A DNA stretch of 64,000 nucleotides from Callorhinus ursinus (Eukaryota > Chordata > Mammalia > Carnivora > Otariidae), in the NCBI RefSeq assembly GCF_003265705.1, contig NW_020312867.1, positions 11,321,228 through 11,385,227 on the forward strand, given 5' to 3'. This document shows positions 55,577 through 64,000 of this stretch, piece after piece; within the stretch, counting starts at the first letter, position 1; each line of letters begins with the position of its first letter. The position numbers and the translations under genes are program-made. The notes under the pieces are model-generated. The model did not search any database. It saw only the letters and a program-made list of their open reading frames with translations, and was not told where the DNA came from.

Positions 55577-56179
55577 GTTCCTTTATACCTTCTTCTGGTC
55601 ATTACCCACCTCTTCCATGAAACCACTATTGTATCACCATCAGTTGGTTTTGCCCATTTTTGAACTTTGTATAAACAGAATCGTGCAGCATGTGCTCTTT
55701 TGTGTCCGGCAGCTTTTACTCAACATAACGTCTGACATTCATTCAGGTTGTTACAAGTGACAGGAATTCGTTCTCTTTCCCTGCTGCATAAACGTCCATT
55801 GCATGAAGACCACCATTTATTGACTCATCCTGTCATGGATGGACATTGGGATTGTTCCCATTTGGGAATATTATATGCTATGAATATTTTTATACAAGTC
55901 TTTTGTGAAAGGTTTGCATTTAAGTTTTCATGTGGTTCTAAGAACAGCCTCAGATAAATACCAAAAGAGTTTCGTTAAAATTCAGGGAGATAGAAGGGAG
56001 ATGCCAGTAGGAATCCTCCCAGCTAGAGTTGCCATATATGTTTGGAACATCGTGTACTAAAAGAAAATATTCATTATATATCTGAAGTTCACATTTAACT
56101 GGGACCCTGTATATTTATTTGCTAAGTTTGGTAATCCTATCAGACCTGGCCTCATTTTTTGTATATGTTTGGTTTGGTT

Positions 56180-56378
56180 TCTTTTTTTTAACATTTTTTA
56201 TTTATTTTTTGACAGAGAGAGACACAGCGAGAGAGGGAACACAAGCAGGGGGAGTGCGAGAGGGAGAAGCAGGCTCCCCACTGAGCAGGGAGCCCGATGC
56301 GGGGCTCAATCCCAGGACCCTGGGACCATGACCTGAGCTGAAGGCAGACGCCTAACGACTGAGCCACCCAGGCGCCCC
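56180..56378 (-). mobile_element. SINEC, full length, reverse
   Basis: TTTTTTATTTATTTTTTGACAG through CTGAGCCACCCAGGCGCCCC. Flanks TATATGTTTGGTTT and AATATGTTAGGTTT look like a diverged target duplication. Confidence 0.92.
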
Positions 56379-56534
56379 ATGAATATGTTAGGTTTTTAAT
56401 AAAATATTTTTAATGAGCTATGAATGCACCTGGATGTGTCTCTCCTCCAACAATTCTTGCTACCTGGATCTCCCCTGGAAAAAAAAGCCTCCTGGATATT
56501 TTTACCCAAAGAAAACAAAAACACTAATTCAAAA

Positions 56535-56650
56535 AGGGGTACCTGGCTGGCTCAAATCAGAAGAGCATGTGACTCTTGATGTTGGGGTCATGAGTTCAAG
56601 CCCCAAGTTGGCGTAGAGATTACCTAAATAAATAAAACTTTTAAAAAAAG
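56535..56650 (+). mobile_element. SINEC short form
   Basis: Head GGGGTACCTGGCTGGCTCAAA, GAGTTCAAGCCCC, tail AAATAAATAAAACTTTTAAA. Confidence 0.88.
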
Positions 56651-56657
56651 GACACAA

Positions 56658-56684
56658 AACACACACACACACACACACACACAA
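56658..56684. repeat. (AC)n microsatellite
   Basis: About thirteen AC units lie between a SINE tail and an L1 3' fragment. Confidence 0.9.
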
Positions 56685-57270
56685 ATTGTATGCACTCCTA
56701 TGTTTATTGCAGCGTTATTTACAATAGCCACAGTATGGAAGCAACCTCAGTATCCTCAATAGATGAATGGATGAAGAAGATGTGATATATACATGCCATG
56801 GAATATTACTCAGCCATAAAAAGAACGAGATCTGCCTGTTTATGACAACGTGGATGGACCAACGGTATTATGCTAAGTGAAATATGTCAGAGAAAGATAA
56901 GTACTGTATAATTTCACTTATATGTGGAATCTAAAGTATAAAAAAAAAACAAGCAAAGCAGACAGACTCATAAATTCAGAGAAAAACTGGTGGTTGCCAG
57001 AGGGAAGGGCTGTGGGGGGATGGGCAAAATGGGTGAAAGGCAGTGGGAGGTACAGGCTTCCAGTTACTGAATGAATAAGTCATGGGGATGAAAGGTACAG
57101 CGTAGGAAATGTAGCCAATGGTATTGGAGTAGCGTTGTATGGTGACAGATGGGAGTTACACTCTTGGTGAGCACAGTATAACACAGACTTGTCAGATCAC
57201 TATGTTGTGCACCTGAAACTCAAGTAAACGTGTGTGTCAACTCTACTTCAATAAAAAAAAAAAAAACAAC
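56685..57270 (+). mobile_element. L1 3' end, sense
   Basis: ATGTTTATTGCAGCGTTATTTACAATAGCC, CATGGAATATTACTCAGCCATAAAAAG, CACTTATATGTGGAATCTAAAG, TGGTGGTTGCCAGAGG, ATGTTGTGCACCTGAAACTC, TCAACTCTACTTCAATAAAAAA. This is the end of ORF2 plus the 3' untranslated region, truncated at its 5' end. Confidence 0.88.
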
Positions 57271-57378
57271 AAACCCGCCTTCTGAGGCATCTAGCAGAGT
57301 GTTGGTCACCCTCTGGAGAGGTGGGATCTATATTTATTTGTTTGTTCTGATTTTCTTTTAATAGTAAGTTTATTCTAG

Positions 57379-57573
57379 GGGCGCCTGGGTGGCTCAGCCG
57401 TTAAGTGTCTGCCTTCAGCTCAGGTCATGATCCCAGGGTCCCGGGATCGAGCCCCACGTCGGGCTCCCTGCTCAGCGGGGAGTCTGCTTCTCCTCCCTCT
57501 GACCCCCTCCCCCATGCTCTGTCTCTGTCTCTCTCTCTCTCAAATAAATAAATAAAATCTTAAAAAAAATAAC
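57379..57573 (+). mobile_element. SINEC, full length
   Basis: Head GGGGCGCCTGGGTGGCTCAG, tail AATAAATAAATAAAATCTTA. Target duplication AAGTTTATTCTAG is at 57,366-57,378 and 57,574-57,586. Confidence 0.94.
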
Positions 57574-57705
57574 AAGTTTATTCTAGAATCTAGATCCAAC
57601 ATATAGAGGTGTGGAGTTCCATGTCGGAAAATGCTGATGGCTGCCTAAAAATCTAATTTTGAAATGGATTGTCTCTTCTTCCAGTGTTTATAGGTGCATG
57701 CTTTC

Positions 57706-57753
57706 TTTTTTTTTAATTTTTTAAAATGTTTTATTTATTTATTCATGAGAGTC

Positions 57754-57786
<33 letters not shown>

Positions 57787-57897
57787 AGCAGGCTCCTCGC
57801 AGAGCAGGGAGCCCGATGCGGGACTCGACCCCAGGACTCCGGGATCACGACCCGAGCCCAAGGCAGACGCCCAACCATCTGAGCCACCCAGGCACCC
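57706..57897 (-). mobile_element. SINEC, reverse, outer of a tandem pair
   Basis: Poly(T), ATGTTTTATTTATTTATTC, a (GA)n run at 57,757-57,787, then CTGAGCCACCCAGGCACCC. Left flank AGGTGCATGCTTTCT matches AGGTGCACGCTTTCT beyond the second SINE (58,109). Confidence 0.92.
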
Positions 57898-57901
57898 TTT
57901 C

Positions 57902-58108
57902 TTTTTTTTTTTTTTTTAAGATTTTATTTATCTACTTGAGAAAGAGAATGAGAGAGAGAGAAAGCGCACATGAGAGGGGGGCGGGTCAGAGGGAGAAACA
58001 GACTCCCCGCTGAGCAGGGAGCCCGATGCAGGACTCGATCCCCGGGACTCCAGGATCATGACCTGAGCCGAAGGCAGTCGCTTAACCAACTGAGCTACCC
58101 AGGTGCCC
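57902..58108 (-). mobile_element. SINEC, reverse, inner of a tandem pair
   Basis: Poly(T), AAGATTTTATTTATCTACTTGAG through ACTGAGCTACCCAGGTGCCC. It follows the first SINE after CTTTCTTTT, so the two share one target region. Confidence 0.93.
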
Positions 58109-58434
58109 TAGGTGCACGCTTTCTGGGGCTGCCTCACCACTGTTCTGCAGACACTTTTTGGACGAGTGGACAGCCTCTTAGGACAGCCTCTGCTGGAGCA
58201 ACCCTCTGTCACCATACTTCAAAATAGTGACCCCAAGCTGCTGCCTGCTGTTTGCTCTCCATTATGTCTTCCCTACCTGATTTCTTTAAATGGAAATTAT
58301 ATGCAGAAATAGCTTATCAGCTTATTCAGAGCATAAAAATAGAGTCCACAATTCGATTTTTAAAATACGGACTTTAAGGGACATAGATAATTAAGATACA
58401 ACTTTTTTATCTTTAATTTATAGGATGACAAATA

Positions 58435-58895
58435 CTGGTTATAGAAAACGTAAATCAAAACAAGTTAGTTTATTTTGCCTCTCAAAGCGGCAAAATGTCA
58501 AAGCGTAATACCTTGGGTTGGTGACAATGGGAGGAGATGAAAACTCTCTCCCACATTCCCGGCGGTAGGGTTATATCAACCTTTCGGGAAACCTTAGTTA
58601 GACACATTGTAAAACTTTTAAAATGTGCCTACCTTTTAATCTTACAAGCCTACTCATTGAAGTTGATCCTAAGGAAATCATTATGGTGGTGTGCAAAGAT
58701 GTATGGCCATGGGTGTCTATCGTAGCATGATTTGTGGTAATAAAAAACTGGAAGTCTCCTGAATGTCTAATAAGAGGGAACTGTTAAATACATCGCAGCA
58801 CAAGTGTTATACAACCATTCTATTTGATAATGTAGAGAAATAGCAAATGACAGGAAAGAGTGTTCTCAGAATGTAAGCGAAAAGCAGATTAAAAT
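58435..58895 (+). mobile_element. Old L1 fragment, sense
   Basis: GCAAAATGTCAAAGCGTAATACC, TTGATCCTAAGGAAATCATTATGG, GTGCAAAGATGTATGGCC and GTGTTATACAACCATTC follow old L1 ORF2 3' order. Confidence 0.65.
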
Positions 58896-59239
58896 GTATA
58901 TAGACTAGATTGCCCTTGGCTGAAAATCACACAGAATGCTGAGTCCTACTTCTGTGTGAGAGATAATGAACCTAAGGAAGTAAGGAAAACGTATTCTCTC
59001 TGATAGCGAGAAGCCCAGAGGTAAGGATGGGTTTGTGCTGATTAATGGCTTGATGACATCTTCAAAGACCCAGGTTCTTTTCATCTGTCCAGCCCATCTC
59101 ATCAACAAAGCAGCCTACCTCCCCTCGGGGTTGCAGGATGACTCCCTGGCTGCAGGTGTAACATGGAACTATTTTTTTCCTATGCATCTTTTTCAGAACA
59201 AGGAACTCTTCCAATGGCTATCACCAGAACCTCACATCT

Positions 59240-59368
59240 AGGGGCGCCTGGCTGGCTCAGTTGGTGGAGTGTGCAACTCTTGATCTCGAGGTTGTGAGTT
59301 GGAGCCCCACACTGGGGATAGAGATTACTTAAGAAACAAAATCTAAAAAAAAAAAAAAGAAAAGAAAA
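59240..59368 (+). mobile_element. SINEC short form
   Basis: Head GGGGCGCCTGGCTGGCTCAG, GAGTTGGAGCCCC, short tail with AAAGAAAAG. Target duplication AGAACCTCACATCT (59,226) and AGAACCTCATGTCT (59,369). Confidence 0.92.
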
Positions 59369-59569
59369 AGAACCTCATGTCTCAGCTCAGCTGATTAAAA
59401 AGGCATCCATGTGCCCCCCGCTGAACCAATCACTGGGAAGGTGTGCTTGGGCTTCGAGTGGTCTACAGGTAGGTCAAGCTGTTGGTCCCAGAAGCCCTCA
59501 GACAGCAGCATCCATGTAGCTGGATGGGGCAGGGTGTGGAAAGGGTTTGGAAAAAGTGCTTAGACCAGT

Positions 59570-59735
59570 GGTTCTCAAAGGGTAATCCTTTAAACCAGCA
59601 GCATCACCTGGGAATTATTTTAAAAGACAAATCCTTGGGCCCCACCTCGGGTTTTCTAACTCTGAAACTCTGGGGGTGGGACCCAGGAATCTGTGTTTTA
59701 ACAAACCCTCCAGGTGATTATAATGTTTGATGGAC
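59570..59735 (+). repeat. MER5-like hAT DNA transposon
   Basis: CAGTGGTTCTCAAAGGGTAATC, AGCAGCATCACCTGGGAATT, CCCACCTCGGG, GGACCCAGGAATCTGTGTTTTAAC and CCTCCAGGTGATTATAATG follow MER5A order. Confidence 0.8.
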
Positions 59736-60084
59736 TTGGACTATTCAGAATTTGCTCTTGCATTGGCAATACCCGAAAAGATGGCTTTTGCTGCTTGATT
59801 GCTGGGATTCATTTTCTAGGGCATCTTCCCGGACTGAAAAGTCTGGAAGCTAAAATGACATGCCCACCTGTCAAAATGCTCACGTGAGCTCCTGCATGAA
59901 AGCTGAGTCACGTGGAGGAGAGGGCAGACTCGGAGAATAGTGACTTGCTAGTGTGAACTCGGCACAGGGGTCAGGGTACTGGAGGTGGCCGATGTGGCAG
60001 CAGCTTCTTCATTTGCAACATCCTGACTGTGGCAGAGACAACAGGACCCTTGGCGTCCTAGTTCTGTGCGGTTTCGGGGGTCAT

Positions 60085-60925
60085 TCTGTGAATTCTTTTT
60101 TATTGTGGTAAAAAAACCCCACATAATATTCAACTTACCATCTTAACCATTTTCTTAAAGATTGTATTTATTTATTATTTTAGAGAGAGAGAAAGAGAGC
60201 GAGCCTGAGTGGGGGAGGGGAGAGGGGCAGAGGGAAAGAATCTCAAGCAGACTCCCCACTGAGCACAGAGTCCAACGTGGGGCTCGATCTCAGGACCGTG
60301 AGATCATATCCTGAGCCGAAACCAAGAGTCAGACGCTCAACTGACTGAGCCACCCAAGCGCCCCCCATCTTAACCATTTTTCAGTGCACACGTCAGCAGT
60401 GTTACATACATTCACATTGTTGTACAACAGATATCTCGGACTTTTTCATCTTGCAAAACTGAAACTCTACCCATTAAACACTAATTTCTTCCCCCAGGGC
60501 TTGGCAACCAACTCTCTACCTTATGTTTCTATGATTTTGACTGCTTTAGAGGTTTCATATCAGTGGAATCATATAGTCTTTGTCCTTTTCTGGCTGGCTT
60601 ATTTTACTCAGCATAATAGCCTCAAGATTCATCAATGCTGTAGCAGGTAACAGGATCTCCTTTTTTAAGGCCGCCTAATATTCCATTGTGTGTATATACC
60701 ACGTTTTCTTCATCTACTTATCTGTGGGTGGACATTTAAGTTGTTTCCATATCTTGACTATTGTGATAATGTTGCAGTCATGGGTGTGTAAATATCTCTT
60801 CGAGATCCTACTTTGAATTCTTTTGACTATATACCCAGAAGTGGGATTGCTGGATCATATGGTCATTCTATTTTTAAGTTTTTGAGGAGCCTCCATACTT
60901 TTCCTATAATGGCTGCGCCATTCTG
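60085..60925 (-). mobile_element. Antisense L1 3' region, split by a SINE
   Basis: CATCTTAACCATTTTTCAGTGCAC, GTACAACAGATATCTC, GTGGAATCATATAGTC, CCTAATATTCCATTGTGTGTATATACC and GGGATTGCTGGATCATATGG follow antisense L1 order. Confidence 0.85.
60154..60365 (-). mobile_element. SINEC (older variant), reverse, in L1
   Basis: CTTAAAGATTGTATTTATTTATT through CTGAGCCACCCAAGCGCCCC, with CCGAAACCAAGAGTCAGACGC. Exact 15-bp target duplication CATCTTAACCATTTT is at 60,139-60,153 and 60,366-60,380. Confidence 0.95.
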
Positions 60926-60934
60926 ACTTTTTCT

Positions 60935-61140
60935 TTTTTTCTTTTTTTAAGATTTTATTCATTCACTTGAGACACAGAGATACAGAGAGAGAGCATGAGC
61001 AGGGGGGGAGAGGTAGAGGGAGAGGGAGAAACAGGCTCCCCGCTGAGCCAGGAGCCTATATGGCGCTCGATCCCAGGACCCCGGGATCACAACCCGAGCT
61101 GAAGGCAGACGCTTAACCACCTGAGCCACCCAGGTGCCCC
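60935..61140 (-). mobile_element. SINEC, full length, reverse
   Basis: AAGATTTTATTCATTCACTTGAG through CTGAGCCACCCAGGTGCCCC. Exact 16-bp target duplication CATTCTGACTTTTTCT is at 60,919-60,934 and 61,141-61,156. Confidence 0.95.
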
Positions 61141-61164
61141 CATTCTGACTTTTTCTTAAAGGAC

Positions 61165-61345
61165 CAGGTAGTAAATATTCTAAGCTCTGTAGGATATATG
61201 GTCTCTGTCATAACTACTCAACTCTGCATTGTCATGCAAAAGCAGCCATAGATGATATGTAAACAAGTGAGTGTGACTGTGTTCCAATAAAACTTTATAA
61301 AAATTAGCAGCAAGTCTAGAGCATAGATCATGTTTCTTCAGCCCT
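61165..61345 (+). repeat. Ancient DNA-transposon-like repeat
   Basis: AGTAAATATTCTAAGCTCTGTAGG, CAACTCTGCATTGTCATGC, AAAGCAGCCATAGATGATATG and CTGTGTTCCAATAAAACTTTAT belong to the same old repeat type as 48,140-48,715. Family not named. Confidence 0.55.
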
Positions 61346-62014
61346 GCCAATGATTTTGTGAGCAACACGCATCACCTTCTGCTAGGGTAGATTATGTTGT
61401 CTGCCGCTAAGAATCCTGAATAACAAAACTTGAATGAATTGGTGCTCTGTTAACAAGAAAGAGGGAATGGCAGTTGGGTTAGCAACCAGTATCATTTCCT
61501 ACAAAAGACAGTATTTTCAATAAAAGAGAGAAATAGTAGATGAGAGAGAAGAATGGAAGGGGATTGTGATAAGCCAGGCTCCCCTTTAGCCCCCAGTGAT
61601 CTTGCTTCCTGTTTTTCATACCCTTGGGAATGGTTTCCAGGGAGGCCAATGGTTTACAGGGTAGTTCTCTCCCATAATGAATAGGGCTGACCTGTGTAAT
61701 CAAAGAACGTTGCAGAAATGACTATGTGTGACTTCTAAGTCCATTGTACAGTATAGGCCACTGGAAGCACAGAGAAGCCTGGTGAGTGACACACAGAAAC
61801 GGTCAACAGGCCCCTTGGGCCCCTGGGTGGAGCACTGAGAGCATCTACTAACACCCCACGTGGGCATTTAAGATGTTTGTTAAGAAGCTCACTGTCACTA
61901 AGTGTGGAGGATGGAGCAGTGGGCAAAGAGATGGATGGAAAGCAGACTACTTAGAAGGTGATAAAAAGTCTGGATAAAAAGTAATGAGTGCCATGGCAGT
62001 GGGGACACACACAG
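61346..62014. other. Unassigned sequence
   Basis: No gene or named repeat recognised. Minus frames at 61,479-61,703 and 61,735-61,926 lack domains. Confidence 0.4.
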
Positions 62015-62320
62015 AGAGCCAAGCTGGAAAAAACCCAGCTCTGTGAGCTTGGAAGAGTTGCTTAACCTCTCCTGGTCCACTATAATAATAGTAAAAAAAA
62101 TAAGAGTAGGGGTAGTAGCATTTATTGAGCACTTCACTCTGATCAAGCTACTGCTTGTTCCAAAGAGGTTACAAGTGTTACTCTAGTTAACCCTCATCAC
62201 AACCCTAGAAGGGAGGCACAAATATTGTTCCCACGTGACAGATGAAGACAGGAAGCTCAGAGACATTAAGTAACTTGCCTGAGGTCCCACAGCTAGTACT
62301 TTCCTCCCGATGTTGAATGA
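62015..62320 (-). repeat. MIR fragment(s)
   Basis: 62,130-62,310 (TTGAGCACTTCACTCTG, ACCCTCATCACAACCCTAGAAGG, CAGAGACATTAAGTAACTTGCC) is antisense MIR. 62,035-62,075 (CTCTGTGAGCTTGG, GTTGCTTAACCTCTC) is a sense MIR scrap just upstream. Confidence 0.75.
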
Positions 62321-62379
62321 CATTAATGATGGCCAACACCTGGCGGAGTTGGAGGGAAATGGACAGCGGCTGCTAACAG

Positions 62380-62512
62380 GAGTGATGAAAGACAGCAAAC
62401 AATGGTGGCGGGGCTGATTGCACAACTCTGTGGAATACTAAAACCCATTACATTGTATACTTTAAAAGAGTGAATTGTATGGTAGATGAATTATCTCAAT
62501 AACGCTATTTTT
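62380..62512 (+). mobile_element. Short L1 3' end
   Basis: GGAATACTAAAACCCATTACATTGTATACTTTAAAAG followed by GTATGGTAGATGAATTATCTCAATAA is a typical old L1 terminus. Confidence 0.65.
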
Positions 62513-62514
62513 TA

Positions 62515-62649
62515 ATTTTTTTTTTAAAGTAGGCTCCGCACCCAGCATGGAGCTCAGTGTGGGGCTTGAACTCAACGGCATTGAGATCAAGACCTGAGCT
62601 CAGATCAAGACTCAGATGCTCAGCTGACTTGAGCCACCTGCGTGCGCCA
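62515..62649 (-). mobile_element. SINEC short form, reverse, decayed
   Basis: TTTTTTTAAAGTAGGCTCC, TTGAACTCAACGGC and TTGAGCCACCTGCGTGCGCC. Head region with local duplication of GATCAAGAC. Confidence 0.8.
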
Positions 62650-62969
62650 TCAAGAAAGCTCTTTTTTTCGTGTAATATACCCAACGGGTAAACTTTAGGT
62701 ATGGAAATGTGTGCTATGTGGCTATAGACAAGTAGTAAGTGGTTTTCAATGATAATAAAGAGCATTTCATCACGGTGAGAGAAAAAGAATTCTTCATAGA
62801 TTCTGGATATTCTGGATACCGACTCCTTTCTCTCATGTGTGTACTGGCCCAAGGCAAAATTGTGAAACTGAAGTTCAAGTGAACATGCGTACATGTATCT
62901 TACCGGGTGCCAGGTGCTCTTCGCATCATCATGTGGCCTCAGTGGGCTCCTCATTCATTTTTGGGACCT

Positions 62970-63375
62970 CTCTGGTCCTACCGGGTAACTGGGTTTGAAA
63001 CCCCTGGTTTGGGCCCTCACTGATGCAGGCTTGAAGTATTTCTAAATCACCTAAAGTTAGAATGCAAATTCGGGGGCACCTGGGTGGCTCAGTTGGCTAA
63101 GCGTCTGCCTTCGGCTCAGGTCATGATTCCAGGGTTCTGGGATCGAATCCCGGGTCCGGCTCCCTGCTCGGCAAGGAGTCTGCTTCTCCTCTGTCTGCTG
63201 CTCTCTCTCTCATTCACTCTTTCTCTGTGTCAAATAAATAAATAAAATCTTTAAAAAAAATGCAAATTCTGCTTCAGTAGGTCTGAGTTGGGGCTTGAGA
63301 TTCTGCCTTTCTTATAAGCTTCCAGGGGATGCTGATGTTTCCTGGTCTCCAGACCATTCTTTGAGGACCCAGGTT
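62970..63375. repeat. MER5-like element split by a SINE
   Basis: GAAACCCCTGGTTTGGGCC... AAATTC (to 63,071) and GCAAATTCTGCTTCAGTAGGTCTG... GGGGATGCTGATG... CAGACCATTCTTTGAGGAC (63,259-63,375) follow MER5 order across the SINE. Confidence 0.6.
63072..63258 (+). mobile_element. SINEC, full length
   Basis: Head GGGGGCACCTGGGTGGCTCAG, tail AATAAATAAATAAAATCTTT. Target duplication AATGCAAATTC is at 63,061-63,071 and 63,259-63,269. Confidence 0.94.
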
Positions 63376-63463
63376 CTAGTTTCTCCCCTCCCAGTCTATT
63401 TTGCACATCATTGTGCATTTCTTTGAATGTTATGTTTCACTGTTTAAAAAAAAATCCCAGTGG

Positions 63464-63666
63464 GGGATGCCTGGGTGGCTCAGTCAGTTAAGCATCTGCC
63501 TTTGGCTCTGCTCAGGTCATGATCCCAGGGTCCATCAGGCTTCCTGCTCAGCGGGGAGCCTACCTCTTCCTCTACCTCCCACTTCCCCTGCTTGTGCTCT
63601 CTCTCTCTGACAAATAAACAAAATCTTTAAAAAATTTTTAAACAATTTTAAAATCAAAACAATTTT
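63464..63666 (+). mobile_element. SINEC, internally altered
   Basis: Head GGATGCCTGGGTGGCTCAG, missing the GGGATCGAG segment, tail AATAAACAAAATCTTT with an A/T-rich extension. Target duplication AAAATCCCAGTGG is at 63,451-63,463 and 63,667-63,679. Confidence 0.93.
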
Positions 63667-63719
63667 AAAATCCCAGTGGTTGTTGAATATCCATGGCAGT
63701 TCCTTTTTACTATTTAACT

Positions 63720-63850
63720 TTTTTTTTTTTTAAGTGGCCTCCAGACCCAGCGTGGAGCCCAACATGGGGTTTGAACCCACAACCTGGAGATTGAGACCTG
63801 AGCTGAGATCAAGAGTCAAACGCTTAACTGACTGAGCCACCCGGGCACCC
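63720..63850 (-). mobile_element. SINEC short form, reverse
   Basis: TTTTTTTTAAGTGGCCTCC, TTTGAACCCACAACC and CTGAGCCACCCGGGCACCCC. Flanks TACTATTTAACT and TACTATTCAATT. Confidence 0.9.
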
Positions 63851-64000
63851 CTACTATTCAATTTTTTAAACCACAGAATCTTTTGGCTTCCTCAGCACAA
63901 AGCTCTTGCTCAATCCCCAGTGTACAGTAGACCAGTGAGATCGAATAGGGGTGCTACTGAGGTTGGAGAAGAGGCCTCAGGGAAAGAGGACCCTGAAGTT

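Larger units (their letters stand above)
55160..55980 (-). mobile_element. Antisense L1, interrupted by the inverted duplication
   Basis: Left piece 55,160-55,280 (GGCATAATATACCTACAAAAAGG, GAATTTCTACCTATGTATGCACCTG) and right piece 55,557-55,980 (AAGTTCCTTTATACC, CATTTTTGAACTTTGTATAAACAGAATC, GGACATTGGGATTGTTCCCATTTG) follow antisense L1 order. The break holds a CA repeat, the hairpin and arm 2 of the inverted duplication. Confidence 0.7.

Noticed and set aside
62505..62954. 149-codon minus-strand open frame
   Set aside because: Its second half is antisense SINE sequence ending in a Lys run from poly(T), and the first half has no domain.

Overview
This is a 64 kb stretch of mammalian nuclear DNA. 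It is almost entirely non-coding and dominated by transposable elements. The organism is very probably a carnivoran of the dog-like suborder (Caniformia), but not a canid. Close to fifty copies of a tRNA-derived SINE are present; their head reads GGGCGCCTGGGTGGCTCAG and their tail is CT-rich followed by AATAAATAAAATCTTTAAA. That is the CAN-SINE (SINEC) type of bears, seals and mustelids. I see no copy with the dog-lineage SINEC_Cf head. This assignment is an inference from repeat type, not a species identification.

Layout. Positions 1-18,400 hold old L1 fragments, scattered SINEs and anonymous sequence. A nest of SINEs lies at 11.77-12.62 kb. From 18,691 to 26,919 there is one old class I (gammaretrovirus-like) endogenous retrovirus. 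It has two LTRs, a 4-bp target duplication (TACC), gag and pol remnants, no recognisable envelope gene, and later SINE and L1 insertions. It landed inside an ancient MIR whose halves are still visible on both sides. From 27 to 44 kb there is more L1, SINE, L2 and MIR material, including a 2.2 kb sense L1 (34.4-36.6 kb) cut by four SINEs. An assembly gap of ten Ns at 27,619 is flanked by an identical 47-bp repeat.

The only clear gene-regulatory feature is a CpG island at about 44.39-45.44 kb. It has GC boxes, a YY1-type element, a (CCG)12 tract and candidate splice donors on both strands. This looks like the promoter and first exon of a housekeeping-type gene, perhaps bidirectional, but I cannot name the gene. 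If the minus-strand donor is used, the window to its left would be a long first intron; no downstream coding exon could be recognised there.

Right of the island (45.5-64 kb) are MER5-like DNA transposons, L2, L1 and SINE copies. There is also a weak candidate terminal exon on the minus strand (50,272-50,435) with a transmembrane segment, and a 195-bp inverted duplication (53,189-53,383 and 55,350-55,544). The second arm of that duplication sits inside the loop of a 20-bp perfect hairpin.

No intact protein-coding gene, rRNA, tRNA gene or CRISPR array could be supported. The short open frames in the window mostly fall on SINE, L1, L2 or low-complexity sequence and carry no recognisable domains.
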